Below are positions 26,077-34,493 of a stretch of 38,928 nucleotides of DNA, piece by piece. The first letter of the stretch is position 1. Every line of letters begins with the position of its first letter. Source of the DNA: Hoylesella timonensis 4401737 = DSM 22865 = JCM 15640. GTDB lineage: Bacteria > Bacteroidota > Bacteroidia > Bacteroidales > Bacteroidaceae. Below the pieces are notes generated by a model. That model did not search any database. It saw only the letters and a program-made list of their open reading frames with translations, and had not been told where the DNA came from. The position numbers and the translations under genes were made by a program. Location of the stretch: assembly GCF_000455445.1 (NCBI RefSeq), contig NZ_HG417091.1, forward strand, positions 50,052 to 88,979, written 5' to 3'.

Positions 26077-26187
26077 ATGAGGTATCCAATTGTTTGTCAA
26101 TCAGATTCAATGTTATGTGGAATTGCTTGTCTACAAATGATATGTAAGTCATTTGGCAAAAATATTCTATAAAGCTATATCATTGCT
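26077..26187 (+). pseudogene. broken C39 peptidase ABC exporter (N-terminal fragment)
   Basis: The first 31 codons read MRYPIVCQSDSMLCGIACLQ followed by MICKSFGK, matching the N-terminus of C39 peptidase domains. Cys14 occupies the catalytic cysteine position in the Q-x5-C-G pattern. The frame ends at 26172, but adding one A to the five-A run at 26158-26162 restores a C39-like reading (GKKYSIKLYHC) up to 26187, where an IS inverted repeat begins. Such proteins cleave double-glycine leaders and export peptides. Only about 37 codons remain, so the exporter is dead here. Confidence 0.78.
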
Positions 26188-26341
26188 GTCCGCTAAAAAT
26201 AGCTAAGCGTCAGCATGTCACTCACTGCACAACGCATCTCAAAGATCTCTTTGACAAAACTATATTCCAAAATAACAAAGACTGAAACAGTTCAGGCGAA
26301 CCTAATTTATTTAATTTTTAACTTGTCCATTTTTAGTGGAC
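26188..26341. mobile_element. internally deleted IS4-type element (MITE-like)
   Basis: GTCCGCTAAAAATAGCTAAG at the left end and CTTGTCCATTTTTAGTGGAC at the right end are inverted repeats agreeing at 16 of 20 positions. Between them, 26209-26321 keeps only the C-terminus of a transposase: MSLTA, a frameshift, then THLKDLFDKTIFQNNKD, a stop, and SGEPNLFNF with its stop. This tail matches my memory of IS4-family transposases in Bacteroidota. No target duplication was evident. A further copy of the terminal motif (TTTAGTGGAC) lies at 26470-26479. The remaining sequence to 26528 is A/T-rich with no gene seen. Confidence 0.65.
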
Positions 26342-26528
26342 GTTAATGAAAAAGAAAACGCCTTTAGTTTATTAAATAAATGTAAACAAACCGTAATAAT
26401 GATAAAATATACGATGATTTAGTTATGAAATATTGTGTATATTGTTCTTTTTGTTTATTTTTCGTCAAATTTAGTGGACAAAATGTTTACTAACAATCTA
26501 AATTACAAACAATTATTATTGTAAATAA

Positions 26529-27737
26529 ATGAAAAACTTGTTGAAGAATTGTTGTGTTATGTCGGTGGCAGCCCTGTTGCTGTTTCCCATGTTTGCCTTT
26601 GGTCAACGCACAGTTACCATTAAAGGAAATGTAAAATTCATTGAGAACGATTTCAAAGTAGGTGTGTATCGCTTCTCGGGTACGTTGAAGCAGTTGTTGG
26701 CTGAAACCACTGTTGATCCAACTACCCATAATTATACCCTATCTGTGCCAGCAGATAAGATAGGTGAGGCTATGGTTGATTGTGGCGGATGGCAAGCTGT
26801 GAATGTTTGGTTGCAGGACGAGGACATGGATATTGATTTTCGTGGAGTAGACACGGCAGCCATTAAAATTAAAAATCCTCCATTCGTATATATAAAAGGT
26901 GGTAAAAATAACGAGTTAATGAACTTGTTGAATTTTGATGCTTATCGTAATTATCAGTCGATGATTGTCTATTCACAAAAAACTTATGTTACGAAGTTTG
27001 CCGATGAGGAGAACCAGAAATCGTTGACCAATGCGCTTTATGATTTCATGGGTGATGATTATGACGCACGGTGTCGCTATTATGTGGAACACTATGCTGA
27101 CCGCCCAAGTGTGATGGTGGCTATTGAGCAATTGGATTATGAAAAAGACAAGAAGCTCATTGATGATGCACTGGCACGATTGGCTACCGTATCACCACAA
27201 GCCAACGAGTTGGCTGCGCAATTCCACAAAGATAAGGTAGAAGAGAAGATGCGCATTGAGCGTGTCAAGGTTGGTGCACCCATGCCTGCTTTCGAATGCA
27301 AATCGCCAAAAGGTAAGACAATTCGCCCTGCAAACTTTAAGGGTAAAGTGCTTGTACTCGACTTCTGGGCCAGCTGGTGTGGACCTTGTCGCCAGGAAAT
27401 ACCTAATCTCAAGAAAATATATGCCGATTTCAAAGATAAAGGTGTTGAGTTTATGAGCGTTTCAATTGATGCAAAGCGTGACGCATGGGTGAAAGCCATG
27501 AGTGAAGAAGGTATGCCTTGGCATCAAGGTTGGGTGTCTGATGGAGGAAAAGAGGTAATGGATCTCTATCAATTCTCTGGCATTCCATTTATCCTTATTA
27601 TTGATAAAGACGGACGCATTTACAGAAAACATGTTCGTGGGGACGAAATAAGGAAAGGTGTAGAAGATGTGTTAGCTGGAAAAGCTCCAGCTGAAGAGAA
27701 AGGCACCAGCATTAGCATGGGTGCCATGTCCATGTAA
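26529..27737 (+). CDS. TlpA-like thioredoxin-fold lipid-free secreted protein
   Basis: A 402-residue protein with a signal peptide ending at FAFGQ and an N-terminal DUF4369-like beta domain. A TlpA/ResA-type thioredoxin domain has WCGPC at residues 283-287 and a cis-Pro loop (GIPFILII). Such proteins reduce disulfides in the periplasm. An unusual low-complexity tail (AEEKGTSISMGAMSM) follows the last helix. The gene precedes the DUF6242-like lipoprotein by 118 bases, with a hairpin at about 27750-27777 lacking a U-run. It may be part of the Sus-like operon or a separate unit. Confidence 0.88.
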   Translation: MKNLLKNCCVMSVAALLLFPMFAFGQRTVTIKGNVKFIENDFKVGVYRFSGTLKQLLAETTVDPTTHNYTLSVPADKIGEAMVDCGGWQAVNVWLQDEDMDIDFRGVDTAAIKIKNPPFVYIKGGKNNELMNLLNFDAYRNYQSMIVYSQKTYVTKFADEENQKSLTNALYDFMGDDYDARCRYYVEHYADRPSVMVAIEQLDYEKDKKLIDDALARLATVSPQANELAAQFHKDKVEEKMRIERVKVGAPMPAFECKSPKGKTIRPANFKGKVLVLDFWASWCGPCRQEIPNLKKIYADFKDKGVEFMSVSIDAKRDAWVKAMSEEGMPWHQGWVSDGGKEVMDLYQFSGIPFILIIDKDGRIYRKHVRGDEIRKGVEDVLAGKAPAEEKGTSISMGAMSM

Positions 27738-27855
27738 ACAAACCTAAAGCCATTCACCCGAGACAGCGGGTGGATGGATAGGTTCGAGCTGTTCGAAGAA
27801 AGAAAGATTTAGCGTTTAAGATAGTTGTGTTGTATTAATATAAAAGGTTTTGACT

Positions 27856-29361
27856 ATGAAATTGAAGTATTCTGTTTTTATATTGCTTGCAACTGTAGTT
27901 GCAGCATTTACCGCTTGTTCAGATGATGAAGACACAAAAGAACAGGCAGTTGGTATTGTGTCGGGTACTATCACACCTATGGGTAGTACGGTGTCATATA
28001 AGTTGGTGCCAAAAGATAACGCCACGATAGAAAACACCAACGACAGTTTGGCTTGGGATGTGACGGAGACTGCTCTGTCCGAAGCGGTCTTAAAGGTGAC
28101 TCCTACGCTCGAGACCACAGTGAGCTACAATGGTAAGGAAGTTGGTGCCGATGGTGTAACGGTGAATGCCAACAATCCTGTGACTTTGCAAGTCAAAGGC
28201 TCATCAGGGAAGACAGTGACATATAAGTTGAATGTGGTACGTGCCAAAAACCTGAAAGAGGGTCTTGTCAAAAAGTCAAGTGCAATGCCAGGTTCTGTAA
28301 ATGGTGCCGTTTGGCAAGACGTAGTTTCCTTTAAGGGAAAGTTTTATGCGCTCGTTGTCAGTGCCAAAGCAACTGGAGAAAAGAAAGGTGAGGGTGAAGA
28401 ACATTATCAGCTCTTCAGTTCTATCAATGGTATTGATTGGCAAGAGGTAAACTATGCCGTATCGCCCAAACAAGACGTCATTGGCGGAGAAGGAGCACGA
28501 TTGGTTGTATTTAGCGACAAACTCTATGTCTTAGGTGGCATTCGTACGTTGGGTGCAGATAAATATGGAATTCCAGCCGAGATTGAGGACGGATGGATGG
28601 GACCTGCTCCTGTTATCAAAGTGTGGCGTGGGTATGTCACAAGTGATGGTACAAACTTTGAATCGCTGGCTGAAAAGTTGAAAGTGGAGGACGAGGGGAA
28701 AGCAGTTGAACCAGAAGACACTTGGCTGTATAACAACCCATATTGTAGCTATGCTATATTGAATGGTAAGATTTTCCAAAGTGGAGGTTTTACCATGTTC
28801 ATGGGAATGGCACAGGGAGCCAACAATATGCTTGAGTCTTCTAATGGCTATGAATGGAAAGTCATCTCTACACTTGATGACCAAGGTAAATCTATTTACT
28901 TGCCATCCATTGGTGCAAACTTCTTCTCTTTCAAGGGAAAGCTCTACATCGTAGGTGGCTTTACTAATTTTATAGATGCAAAATTCATGAATAATGCTGT
29001 TTACTCATCTACCGATGGCAAAGTGTGGAAGAAAGAAGCTGAAAATGTCGAAGGATTCAGCAATCTTTACCAAGCTACTGTTGTAGCTACAGACAATGTC
29101 GTTTATATCATGGGTGGTGAGATTTACAAGGAAGACAAGACACGTGTGTTGAATACCAAGGTTTATCGTTCTACCGACTGCATACATTGGACAGAGGTGA
29201 GTGCAGAAGGTTTCACAGGAGTACGTTACGCTGCGGGTGTCGTGGCAGGACAAGGAGCTTGGTTCTTTGGCGGCTACGAAAGTGTGTCTACAGGCAATTA
29301 TGCGTTTCCACAGCAGCCGTTTAAGTGGTCAAATACTACTTGGAATGCGGCAATGAAGTAA
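27856..29361 (+). CDS. DUF6242-like surface lipoprotein with Kelch/BNR-type repeats
   Basis: A 501-residue lipoprotein: lipobox AAFTAC with Cys21, followed by SDDED acidic residues typical of a surface-export signal. An N-terminal Ig-like domain (about 30-130) comes next, then repeats of a beta-propeller form (KFYALVVSA, DKLYVLGGI, GKLYIVGGF, VVYIMGGE) that recur about every 50-60 residues. I match it to DUF6242. The ATG at 27856 is preferred to a TTG two codons earlier. It is upstream of susC with a terminator between, so it may be made in excess over SusC. Its ligand is unknown. Confidence 0.8.
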   Translation: MKLKYSVFILLATVVAAFTACSDDEDTKEQAVGIVSGTITPMGSTVSYKLVPKDNATIENTNDSLAWDVTETALSEAVLKVTPTLETTVSYNGKEVGADGVTVNANNPVTLQVKGSSGKTVTYKLNVVRAKNLKEGLVKKSSAMPGSVNGAVWQDVVSFKGKFYALVVSAKATGEKKGEGEEHYQLFSSINGIDWQEVNYAVSPKQDVIGGEGARLVVFSDKLYVLGGIRTLGADKYGIPAEIEDGWMGPAPVIKVWRGYVTSDGTNFESLAEKLKVEDEGKAVEPEDTWLYNNPYCSYAILNGKIFQSGGFTMFMGMAQGANNMLESSNGYEWKVISTLDDQGKSIYLPSIGANFFSFKGKLYIVGGFTNFIDAKFMNNAVYSSTDGKVWKKEAENVEGFSNLYQATVVATDNVVYIMGGEIYKEDKTRVLNTKVYRSTDCIHWTEVSAEGFTGVRYAAGVVAGQGAWFFGGYESVSTGNYAFPQQPFKWSNTTWNAAMK

Positions 29362-29376
29362 CAATATAAAAACAAC

Positions 29377-29424
29377 AAAGCTTCTCCCGTTGCCTTTGAG
29401 TGCATAGGAGAAGCTTTCTTTTTT
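29377..29424 (+). terminator. strong hairpin terminator directly before susC
   Basis: An 11-bp perfect stem (AAAGCTTCTCC with GGAGAAGCTTT) around a 19-base loop, followed by a T-rich run that ends 6 bases before the susC ATG. It would stop or attenuate transcription entering susC from the lipoprotein gene. Confidence 0.85.
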
Positions 29425-29430
29425 AGCACT

Positions 29431-32400
29431 ATGAAAAAAGCTCTTTTCATTCTTTTTCTAATCTTTCTATCATGCGTGTCGATTCGCGCTCAACAAAAGG
29501 TCATCAATGGCAACGTGGTAGACCGTAATGGCAACCCTATAGAATGGGTTTCGGTTGTTGTCAAACACACGAATGTGCATACAACCACCAACCAGACGGG
29601 AGCGTACAATATTATTGCCTCTGTCGGAGATACATTATCGTTCAGTATTATTGGGTTTGACAAAGAGCAGCGAGTCGTTGGAAAGTCGAATCGCATGGAT
29701 ATCATGCTCCACGAAAGCAAGGATGTTGTACTTGCCGACCTTGTCGTGACTGGTTATAGTAAGCAAGAGCGTCGTGACCTCACGGGGTCGGTGGCATCAG
29801 TAAAGCTCGATGACAATGTTTCCTTTCGGTCTGTGGACCAGATGTTGCAAGGCAAGGCTCCTGGTGTTTTCATGACCACATCGTCGGGTGCTTTGGGCTC
29901 TGCTAACGTCTTGACCATTCGTGGCTTAAGCTCCATCATTGGAGACAACAACCCCCTTTATGTCATCGATGGGGTGCCTATCTACGGTACAGACCGTTCT
30001 GCCAACTCCACCGATGTATCTGGAGGAGCAATACCTGCAGCCTCCATGATGGGTATGCAAACTGGTGGCGGGTCCTTGCAATATAACACTGACCTAAAAT
30101 ATTCGTTCGAAAAGAATCCGCTTGCTACGCTCAACCCTGATGATATTGAGAGCATCGAAATTCTAAAGGATGCTTTTGCCACTGCTATATATGGTTCACG
30201 TGGCGCCTCTGGAGTGGTACTCATCACTACCAAGAAGGGTAGCCAGGCACGCCCTCGTGTTACGGTCAACTATACCTTGGGCGTGGACAATCCCTTGGGT
30301 AAACTCAAATTGCTCAACGGAAAGCAGTATGCGCAAATCTACTCACAATATTTTAATGGGATGAACTTCCCTGAACTCTATGACACCGATTGGATTGATG
30401 CAGTAACACGAACGGCAGTGAGCCACAACGTCTCCGCTTCATTCTCTGGTGGAACTCAAAAGACGGTTTATTTCTTGAGCTTGGCAGCGTCAGATAACGA
30501 CTCGTATGTTATCAATAACAACATGAAACGTTATTCAGCACGACTGAACCTTACTACTGCAATCAGTTCAAAACTCGATCTTGGCGTCAACGTTTCTATT
30601 TCCCGTTTGGACAACAACGCCTTGCAAGCTCCTGAAATCTTTGCATCAGCGATTAAGAAAGCACCAAACCTTCCTATATATGATGAAGATGGAGCGTATT
30701 ATTATGGATATGCACCTAACAGTAAAGGTGACCCCGAGACCTACAACCCTGTGGCGCAGGCTTATATTAATGACGAAGGCAGCGAAGACACTCGAACTAT
30801 CGGAAACGCATACCTTGAGTGGCATCCCATGAGTTGGTTGATACTCCGTTCTGAGATTGGAACAGATTTATACAATTCTTTTTCGTCCATTAGGAAAGGA
30901 GCTTTACCCGACCATGTCAAGGGCGTAGCTGGTAATCAAGCACAAGAAACCACCACACTTAACACGAAATACGTGGTGACCAATACGCTGAATGTCAACA
31001 AGGTGTTTGGTGATCACTTCATGCAAGGCATTGTAGGACAGAGTTATGAGTACTCTCGTGAACGTTTGAACGCTGTGGCGGGAGATGATTTCTTTAGTCC
31101 TGATTTGGTTGGAGTTGGTGCTGCCCGATCCAAACGTGTCATCAGTGCCTATTCACAACAGTCAGCTCTATTCTCTGCCTTTGCGAGAATGAACTATCAG
31201 TATCGAATGAAATACATGCTGGGCTTGACCTATCGTATAGATGGGTCTTCTCGATTTAATCGTTCACACCGTTACTTAGGAACACCATCAGTGAGTGCCG
31301 GATGGCGTATGTCAAACGAGCGCTTCTTTCGTAAGGCACTGCCTTTCATTAACCAAGCCAAGCTGCGCGCATCGTTTGGTGTGTCGAGCAAAGACGGCAA
31401 CAATAGTTACTATGGTGCCCAAGCGACCTATAAGCTCAATTCTGCAGTCAACTATGGCGACCGCAACTATCTGCAAATGTCGCAACCTGGCAATGACAAC
31501 CTCAACTGGGAACATACCTTGACCTGGAATGGAGGGCTTGACTTAGAGGCTTTCAAAAGTCGTCTCAAGCTCACGTTGGACTATTATTACAAGAAAACTA
31601 CCAACATGCTCTTCCCTTCTAATCTCCCTTTATACACGGGATACAAAAAAGAGAATCAAAACATTGCCGACATGATGAATTCTGGACTTGACCTTCAAAT
31701 CATTAGTGAGAATATCGTTGGCAAGAATTTTGGTTGGCAAACGGTACTCAATGTATCCACGACAACGAATAAAATACTTAAATTAAACTTTGAAGGCAAT
31801 CAGCTTGACCAGCTGAACAGCTCTTTTAAGTACTATCAAGAGGGAAAGGCGGCAGCCCAGTGGTACCTGCATCGATGGGCAGGCGTGGATCCAGATACTG
31901 GCGATCCGCTCTGGACTTATGCAGACGGAACACAATCTACGGTGCCACCAGCAGCCAATAACGAAACATCGCAACTCAACAAATTTGTTTGTGGAACGGC
32001 ATTGCCAACGGTTTATGGATCGATTAGTAACTCGCTGACGTATCGTAATTTTGAGCTTGATATCTTCTTTAACTACGCGTTGGGTAGCCATATGATTAAC
32101 GCCACTCGAGCTACGATGCTTACCTACACCCAGAACGCCACCAACTTGTCCAAGGAGATGATGAACCTTTGGCAGGTGCCAGGACAGATAACCGATATTC
32201 CAAAGCTCAACAATGCATCTATCATCGGAGCTTACGACTACACTACTGCCGTTACTTCTGATCGCTTTTTGGAGAATAACTCCTATCTAAGACTAAAAAC
32301 GCTTACCTTGTCCTACCATGTTTCACCAGCATTGTTACGCCGGTATAAGCTATGTAGGCAGCTGCGTATCTATGCAACGTTTACGAACCTGTTCACGGTG

Positions 32401-32526
32401 ACAGGTTACAGCGGACTGGATCCAGAGGTTAGTGCTTTTGGCTCTTCGGTCACAGCGTCAGGATACGACAACTGCACCATGCCATCGTCTCGCAGTATGC
32501 AGTTTGGCGTGAGCGCAACATTCTAA
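29431..32526 (+). CDS. susC: SusC/RagA-family TonB-linked outer-membrane transporter
   Basis: A 1031-residue protein with signal peptide (MKKALFILFLIFLSCVSIRAQ), CarboxypepD_reg-like domain, plug domain (GKAPGVFMTTSSGALGSAN, LYVIDGVPI, SIEILKDAFATAIYGSRGASG, shown as landmarks) and a large barrel ending in YGFGVSATF-like strands (the true end is MQFGVSATF). It imports a large substrate through the outer membrane with energy from TonB/ExbBD, capped by the SusD gene 35 bases downstream. No glycan enzyme is in the window, so the substrate is not evident. The symbol denotes family only. Confidence 0.95.
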   Translation: MKKALFILFLIFLSCVSIRAQQKVINGNVVDRNGNPIEWVSVVVKHTNVHTTTNQTGAYNIIASVGDTLSFSIIGFDKEQRVVGKSNRMDIMLHESKDVVLADLVVTGYSKQERRDLTGSVASVKLDDNVSFRSVDQMLQGKAPGVFMTTSSGALGSANVLTIRGLSSIIGDNNPLYVIDGVPIYGTDRSANSTDVSGGAIPAASMMGMQTGGGSLQYNTDLKYSFEKNPLATLNPDDIESIEILKDAFATAIYGSRGASGVVLITTKKGSQARPRVTVNYTLGVDNPLGKLKLLNGKQYAQIYSQYFNGMNFPELYDTDWIDAVTRTAVSHNVSASFSGGTQKTVYFLSLAASDNDSYVINNNMKRYSARLNLTTAISSKLDLGVNVSISRLDNNALQAPEIFASAIKKAPNLPIYDEDGAYYYGYAPNSKGDPETYNPVAQAYINDEGSEDTRTIGNAYLEWHPMSWLILRSEIGTDLYNSFSSIRKGALPDHVKGVAGNQAQETTTLNTKYVVTNTLNVNKVFGDHFMQGIVGQSYEYSRERLNAVAGDDFFSPDLVGVGAARSKRVISAYSQQSALFSAFARMNYQYRMKYMLGLTYRIDGSSRFNRSHRYLGTPSVSAGWRMSNERFFRKALPFINQAKLRASFGVSSKDGNNSYYGAQATYKLNSAVNYGDRNYLQMSQPGNDNLNWEHTLTWNGGLDLEAFKSRLKLTLDYYYKKTTNMLFPSNLPLYTGYKKENQNIADMMNSGLDLQIISENIVGKNFGWQTVLNVSTTTNKILKLNFEGNQLDQLNSSFKYYQEGKAAAQWYLHRWAGVDPDTGDPLWTYADGTQSTVPPAANNETSQLNKFVCGTALPTVYGSISNSLTYRNFELDIFFNYALGSHMINATRATMLTYTQNATNLSKEMMNLWQVPGQITDIPKLNNASIIGAYDYTTAVTSDRFLENNSYLRLKTLTLSYHVSPALLRRYKLCRQLRIYATFTNLFTVTGYSGLDPEVSAFGSSVTASGYDNCTMPSSRSMQFGVSATF

Positions 32527-32561
32527 AACGAAAGGTAGTTCATTATCTAAGGAAAATTAAG

Positions 32562-34079
32562 ATGAAATATAAAAATCATTTGCGAACCCTGCTCTCTACA
32601 GTCCTCGTCTTCTCACTGTTTAGCTGTGATTTGGACATGGAGCCAGAAAACGTGTACGTTGACGAAAAGGTATATCGTACTCAAAAAACAGCCGAAGCGG
32701 CGCTTACGGGCAGTTATGTGAGGCTTAACGTCTTTCTTAGCGGTGCTCCGCAAGATCAGAACAATTATTCCAACATGGGTTATGCCCTCATGTTGGCTGA
32801 CTTAACGACTGACAATCTCAAAGTAAGACCATCGTCTACAACGCTCGTGGCGGTTGAGACCAGTCAATACACTGCCAACGAACACGGCCAATTGTTATAT
32901 TATGTATGGCAATGGGGCTACAATGTGATTGACTACGCCAACAACGTTATCCATGGTGTTGAGGCGTATGGGCAATACAAGGACGAAGTGAAACGCCAAC
33001 ATATCGCTGAGGCTAAGTTCATCAGGGCATACGCTTACTTCTATATGCTTTGTCTGTTTGGTGACCAAGCGCTTCTTGGCAATGATGCGGGAGACGGATT
33101 GGTGATGCGTCTTGAACCTTACAAAGGATATGATCCCAATAATCACCAACCTCGTGTAAGTAATGCTGAATGCTGGAAACAAATTATCACCGACCTTCAA
33201 GAAGCCATTGTCGACTTACCACAGTCTGTTCCTTCACCATCGGCTCGAGTTAGAGCCAACAAAAGCGTTGCACAGGGACTGCTTAGCCGCGTGTACCTCT
33301 ACAAAGGAACGTTTACGAACAACATGGGAGAGTTGCAGTTGGCTGAAAAATATGCGGCAGAAGTACTGAATAGTGGAGCGTATGGTTTCTCTAATTCGCC
33401 TAACGAATATACGGACAACCTTTTCCCGTCTAATGAGTTCTCGCAGTCAACAGGCTATCCAAATCCTACAGCGTATAGTAGCGAGCTTATGTTCTTCGAG
33501 CCAAGCCGCATATACACTGCCAATTACCCTAACGGGATGCGTTATTATCAAAAACGACTTTTCTATGTTCCTCGAACTGCTGTCGAGAATTATGCGCCTA
33601 ACGACGTTCGACGTTCACAACTGATCGTGACAGGTTCCACTTCAGACAACCCTAACGACCTCACTACGCGCAAATACTGTGGGGGCATGTACGATGACGT
33701 TATCTATATGCGACTGGCAGAGATGAAGCTCACTTATGCAGAGACGCTTGTCCGTACCACCAACAGTGTGTCACGACAGGCTATTGACCAACTCAACGAC
33801 ATCCACCAACGAGCCTTTCCTGATGGTATGAAACCGCAACGATTCACCGTGTCTGATTTTCTTGATACGCAATCATTGCTGAAAGCCATCTTGCTGGAAA
33901 GGCGACATGAGTTGGCGTATGAGGGCCATTATCGTTGGGATCTTATGCGAACCAACAATCTCTTAAAGGATAAGACGTTAAGTGCCGTGACGCCCAATCG
34001 TTGGAATTTGCCGGTACCAGATTATGAGTTGCGTATTACCAAAGGACTTATACGTCAGAACGCAGGATACATCAAATAG
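32562..34079 (+). CDS. susD: SusD/RagB-family surface lipoprotein
   Basis: A 505-residue lipoprotein, with the signal peptide ending in a lipobox-like LFSC (Cys22). The TPR-rich SusD fold is visible as helical pairs (RAYAYFYMLCLFGD, AEAKFIRAYAYF) and the C-terminal ERRHELAYEGHYRWDLMRTN signature found in this family. It caps the SusC pore and captures substrate at the cell surface. It is translated from the same mRNA as susC. A hairpin follows the operon. Confidence 0.93.
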   Translation: MKYKNHLRTLLSTVLVFSLFSCDLDMEPENVYVDEKVYRTQKTAEAALTGSYVRLNVFLSGAPQDQNNYSNMGYALMLADLTTDNLKVRPSSTTLVAVETSQYTANEHGQLLYYVWQWGYNVIDYANNVIHGVEAYGQYKDEVKRQHIAEAKFIRAYAYFYMLCLFGDQALLGNDAGDGLVMRLEPYKGYDPNNHQPRVSNAECWKQIITDLQEAIVDLPQSVPSPSARVRANKSVAQGLLSRVYLYKGTFTNNMGELQLAEKYAAEVLNSGAYGFSNSPNEYTDNLFPSNEFSQSTGYPNPTAYSSELMFFEPSRIYTANYPNGMRYYQKRLFYVPRTAVENYAPNDVRRSQLIVTGSTSDNPNDLTTRKYCGGMYDDVIYMRLAEMKLTYAETLVRTTNSVSRQAIDQLNDIHQRAFPDGMKPQRFTVSDFLDTQSLLKAILLERRHELAYEGHYRWDLMRTNNLLKDKTLSAVTPNRWNLPVPDYELRITKGLIRQNAGYIK

Positions 34080-34181
34080 TTTCTGCAAGGCTTTCTCATG
34101 AGTCTTGCTCTTAAATGAGTCATGAGTGTTTGACCCCTTTTTAGGAATAACGAAACTCGTTTTATCCTCTTTAAGCAATTA

Positions 34182-34220
34182 CCCCAGTTTGAGCTTAGTC
34201 CGAACTGGGGTAGCCTATTT
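34182..34220 (+). terminator. terminator of the susCD operon
   Basis: CCCCAGTT paired with AACTGGGG across a 12-base loop, followed by a partly T-rich run (TAGCCTATTT). An upstream inverted repeat (CTCATGA ... TCATGAG, about 34095-34127) may add to it. 34221-34322 shows nothing else. Confidence 0.6.
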
Positions 34221-34322
34221 ACATTATTTTCCAAAAGAACTGTAGCGACAAGATGATAATAGTCTCGATATGACATGCTAAGATGACAAAACAGCAATTG
34301 TAAAAATAAACACCTGCTTTTA

Positions 34323-34354
34323 TTTGGTAGAATAGTTTTCAAAACTTATCTTTG
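34323..34354 (+). promoter_or_regulatory. promoter of nhaD
   Basis: TTTG at 34323-34326, 20-base spacer and TATCTTTG at 34347-34354 match the Bacteroidota consensus fully. The predicted leader to the ATG at 34494 is about 130 bases and holds a three-codon ORF (MKN, 34370) and a 6-bp hairpin (GGCATT/AATGCC, 34427-34447). Confidence 0.7.
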
Positions 34355-34493
34355 CAAACAATTTAATCTATGAAGAACTGACACATGCTCTTTTATAGGT
34401 TGTTAGCAATAAAAGTGTGGGCGGATGGCATTCTAAAAAACAATGCCTGTATGTCCGTTTATTTTCATTAAAAAGGTTTTAAGTTTTTATTTT

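Noticed and set aside
26470..26479. TTTAGTGGAC as the end of a second IS copy
   Set aside because: Only ten bases match and no partner end or transposase trace is present, so chance or a solo end cannot be told apart.
27750..27777. Hairpin CACCCG/CGGGTG as terminator of the TlpA-like gene
   Set aside because: The stem is good, but no U-run follows, so termination is not supported.
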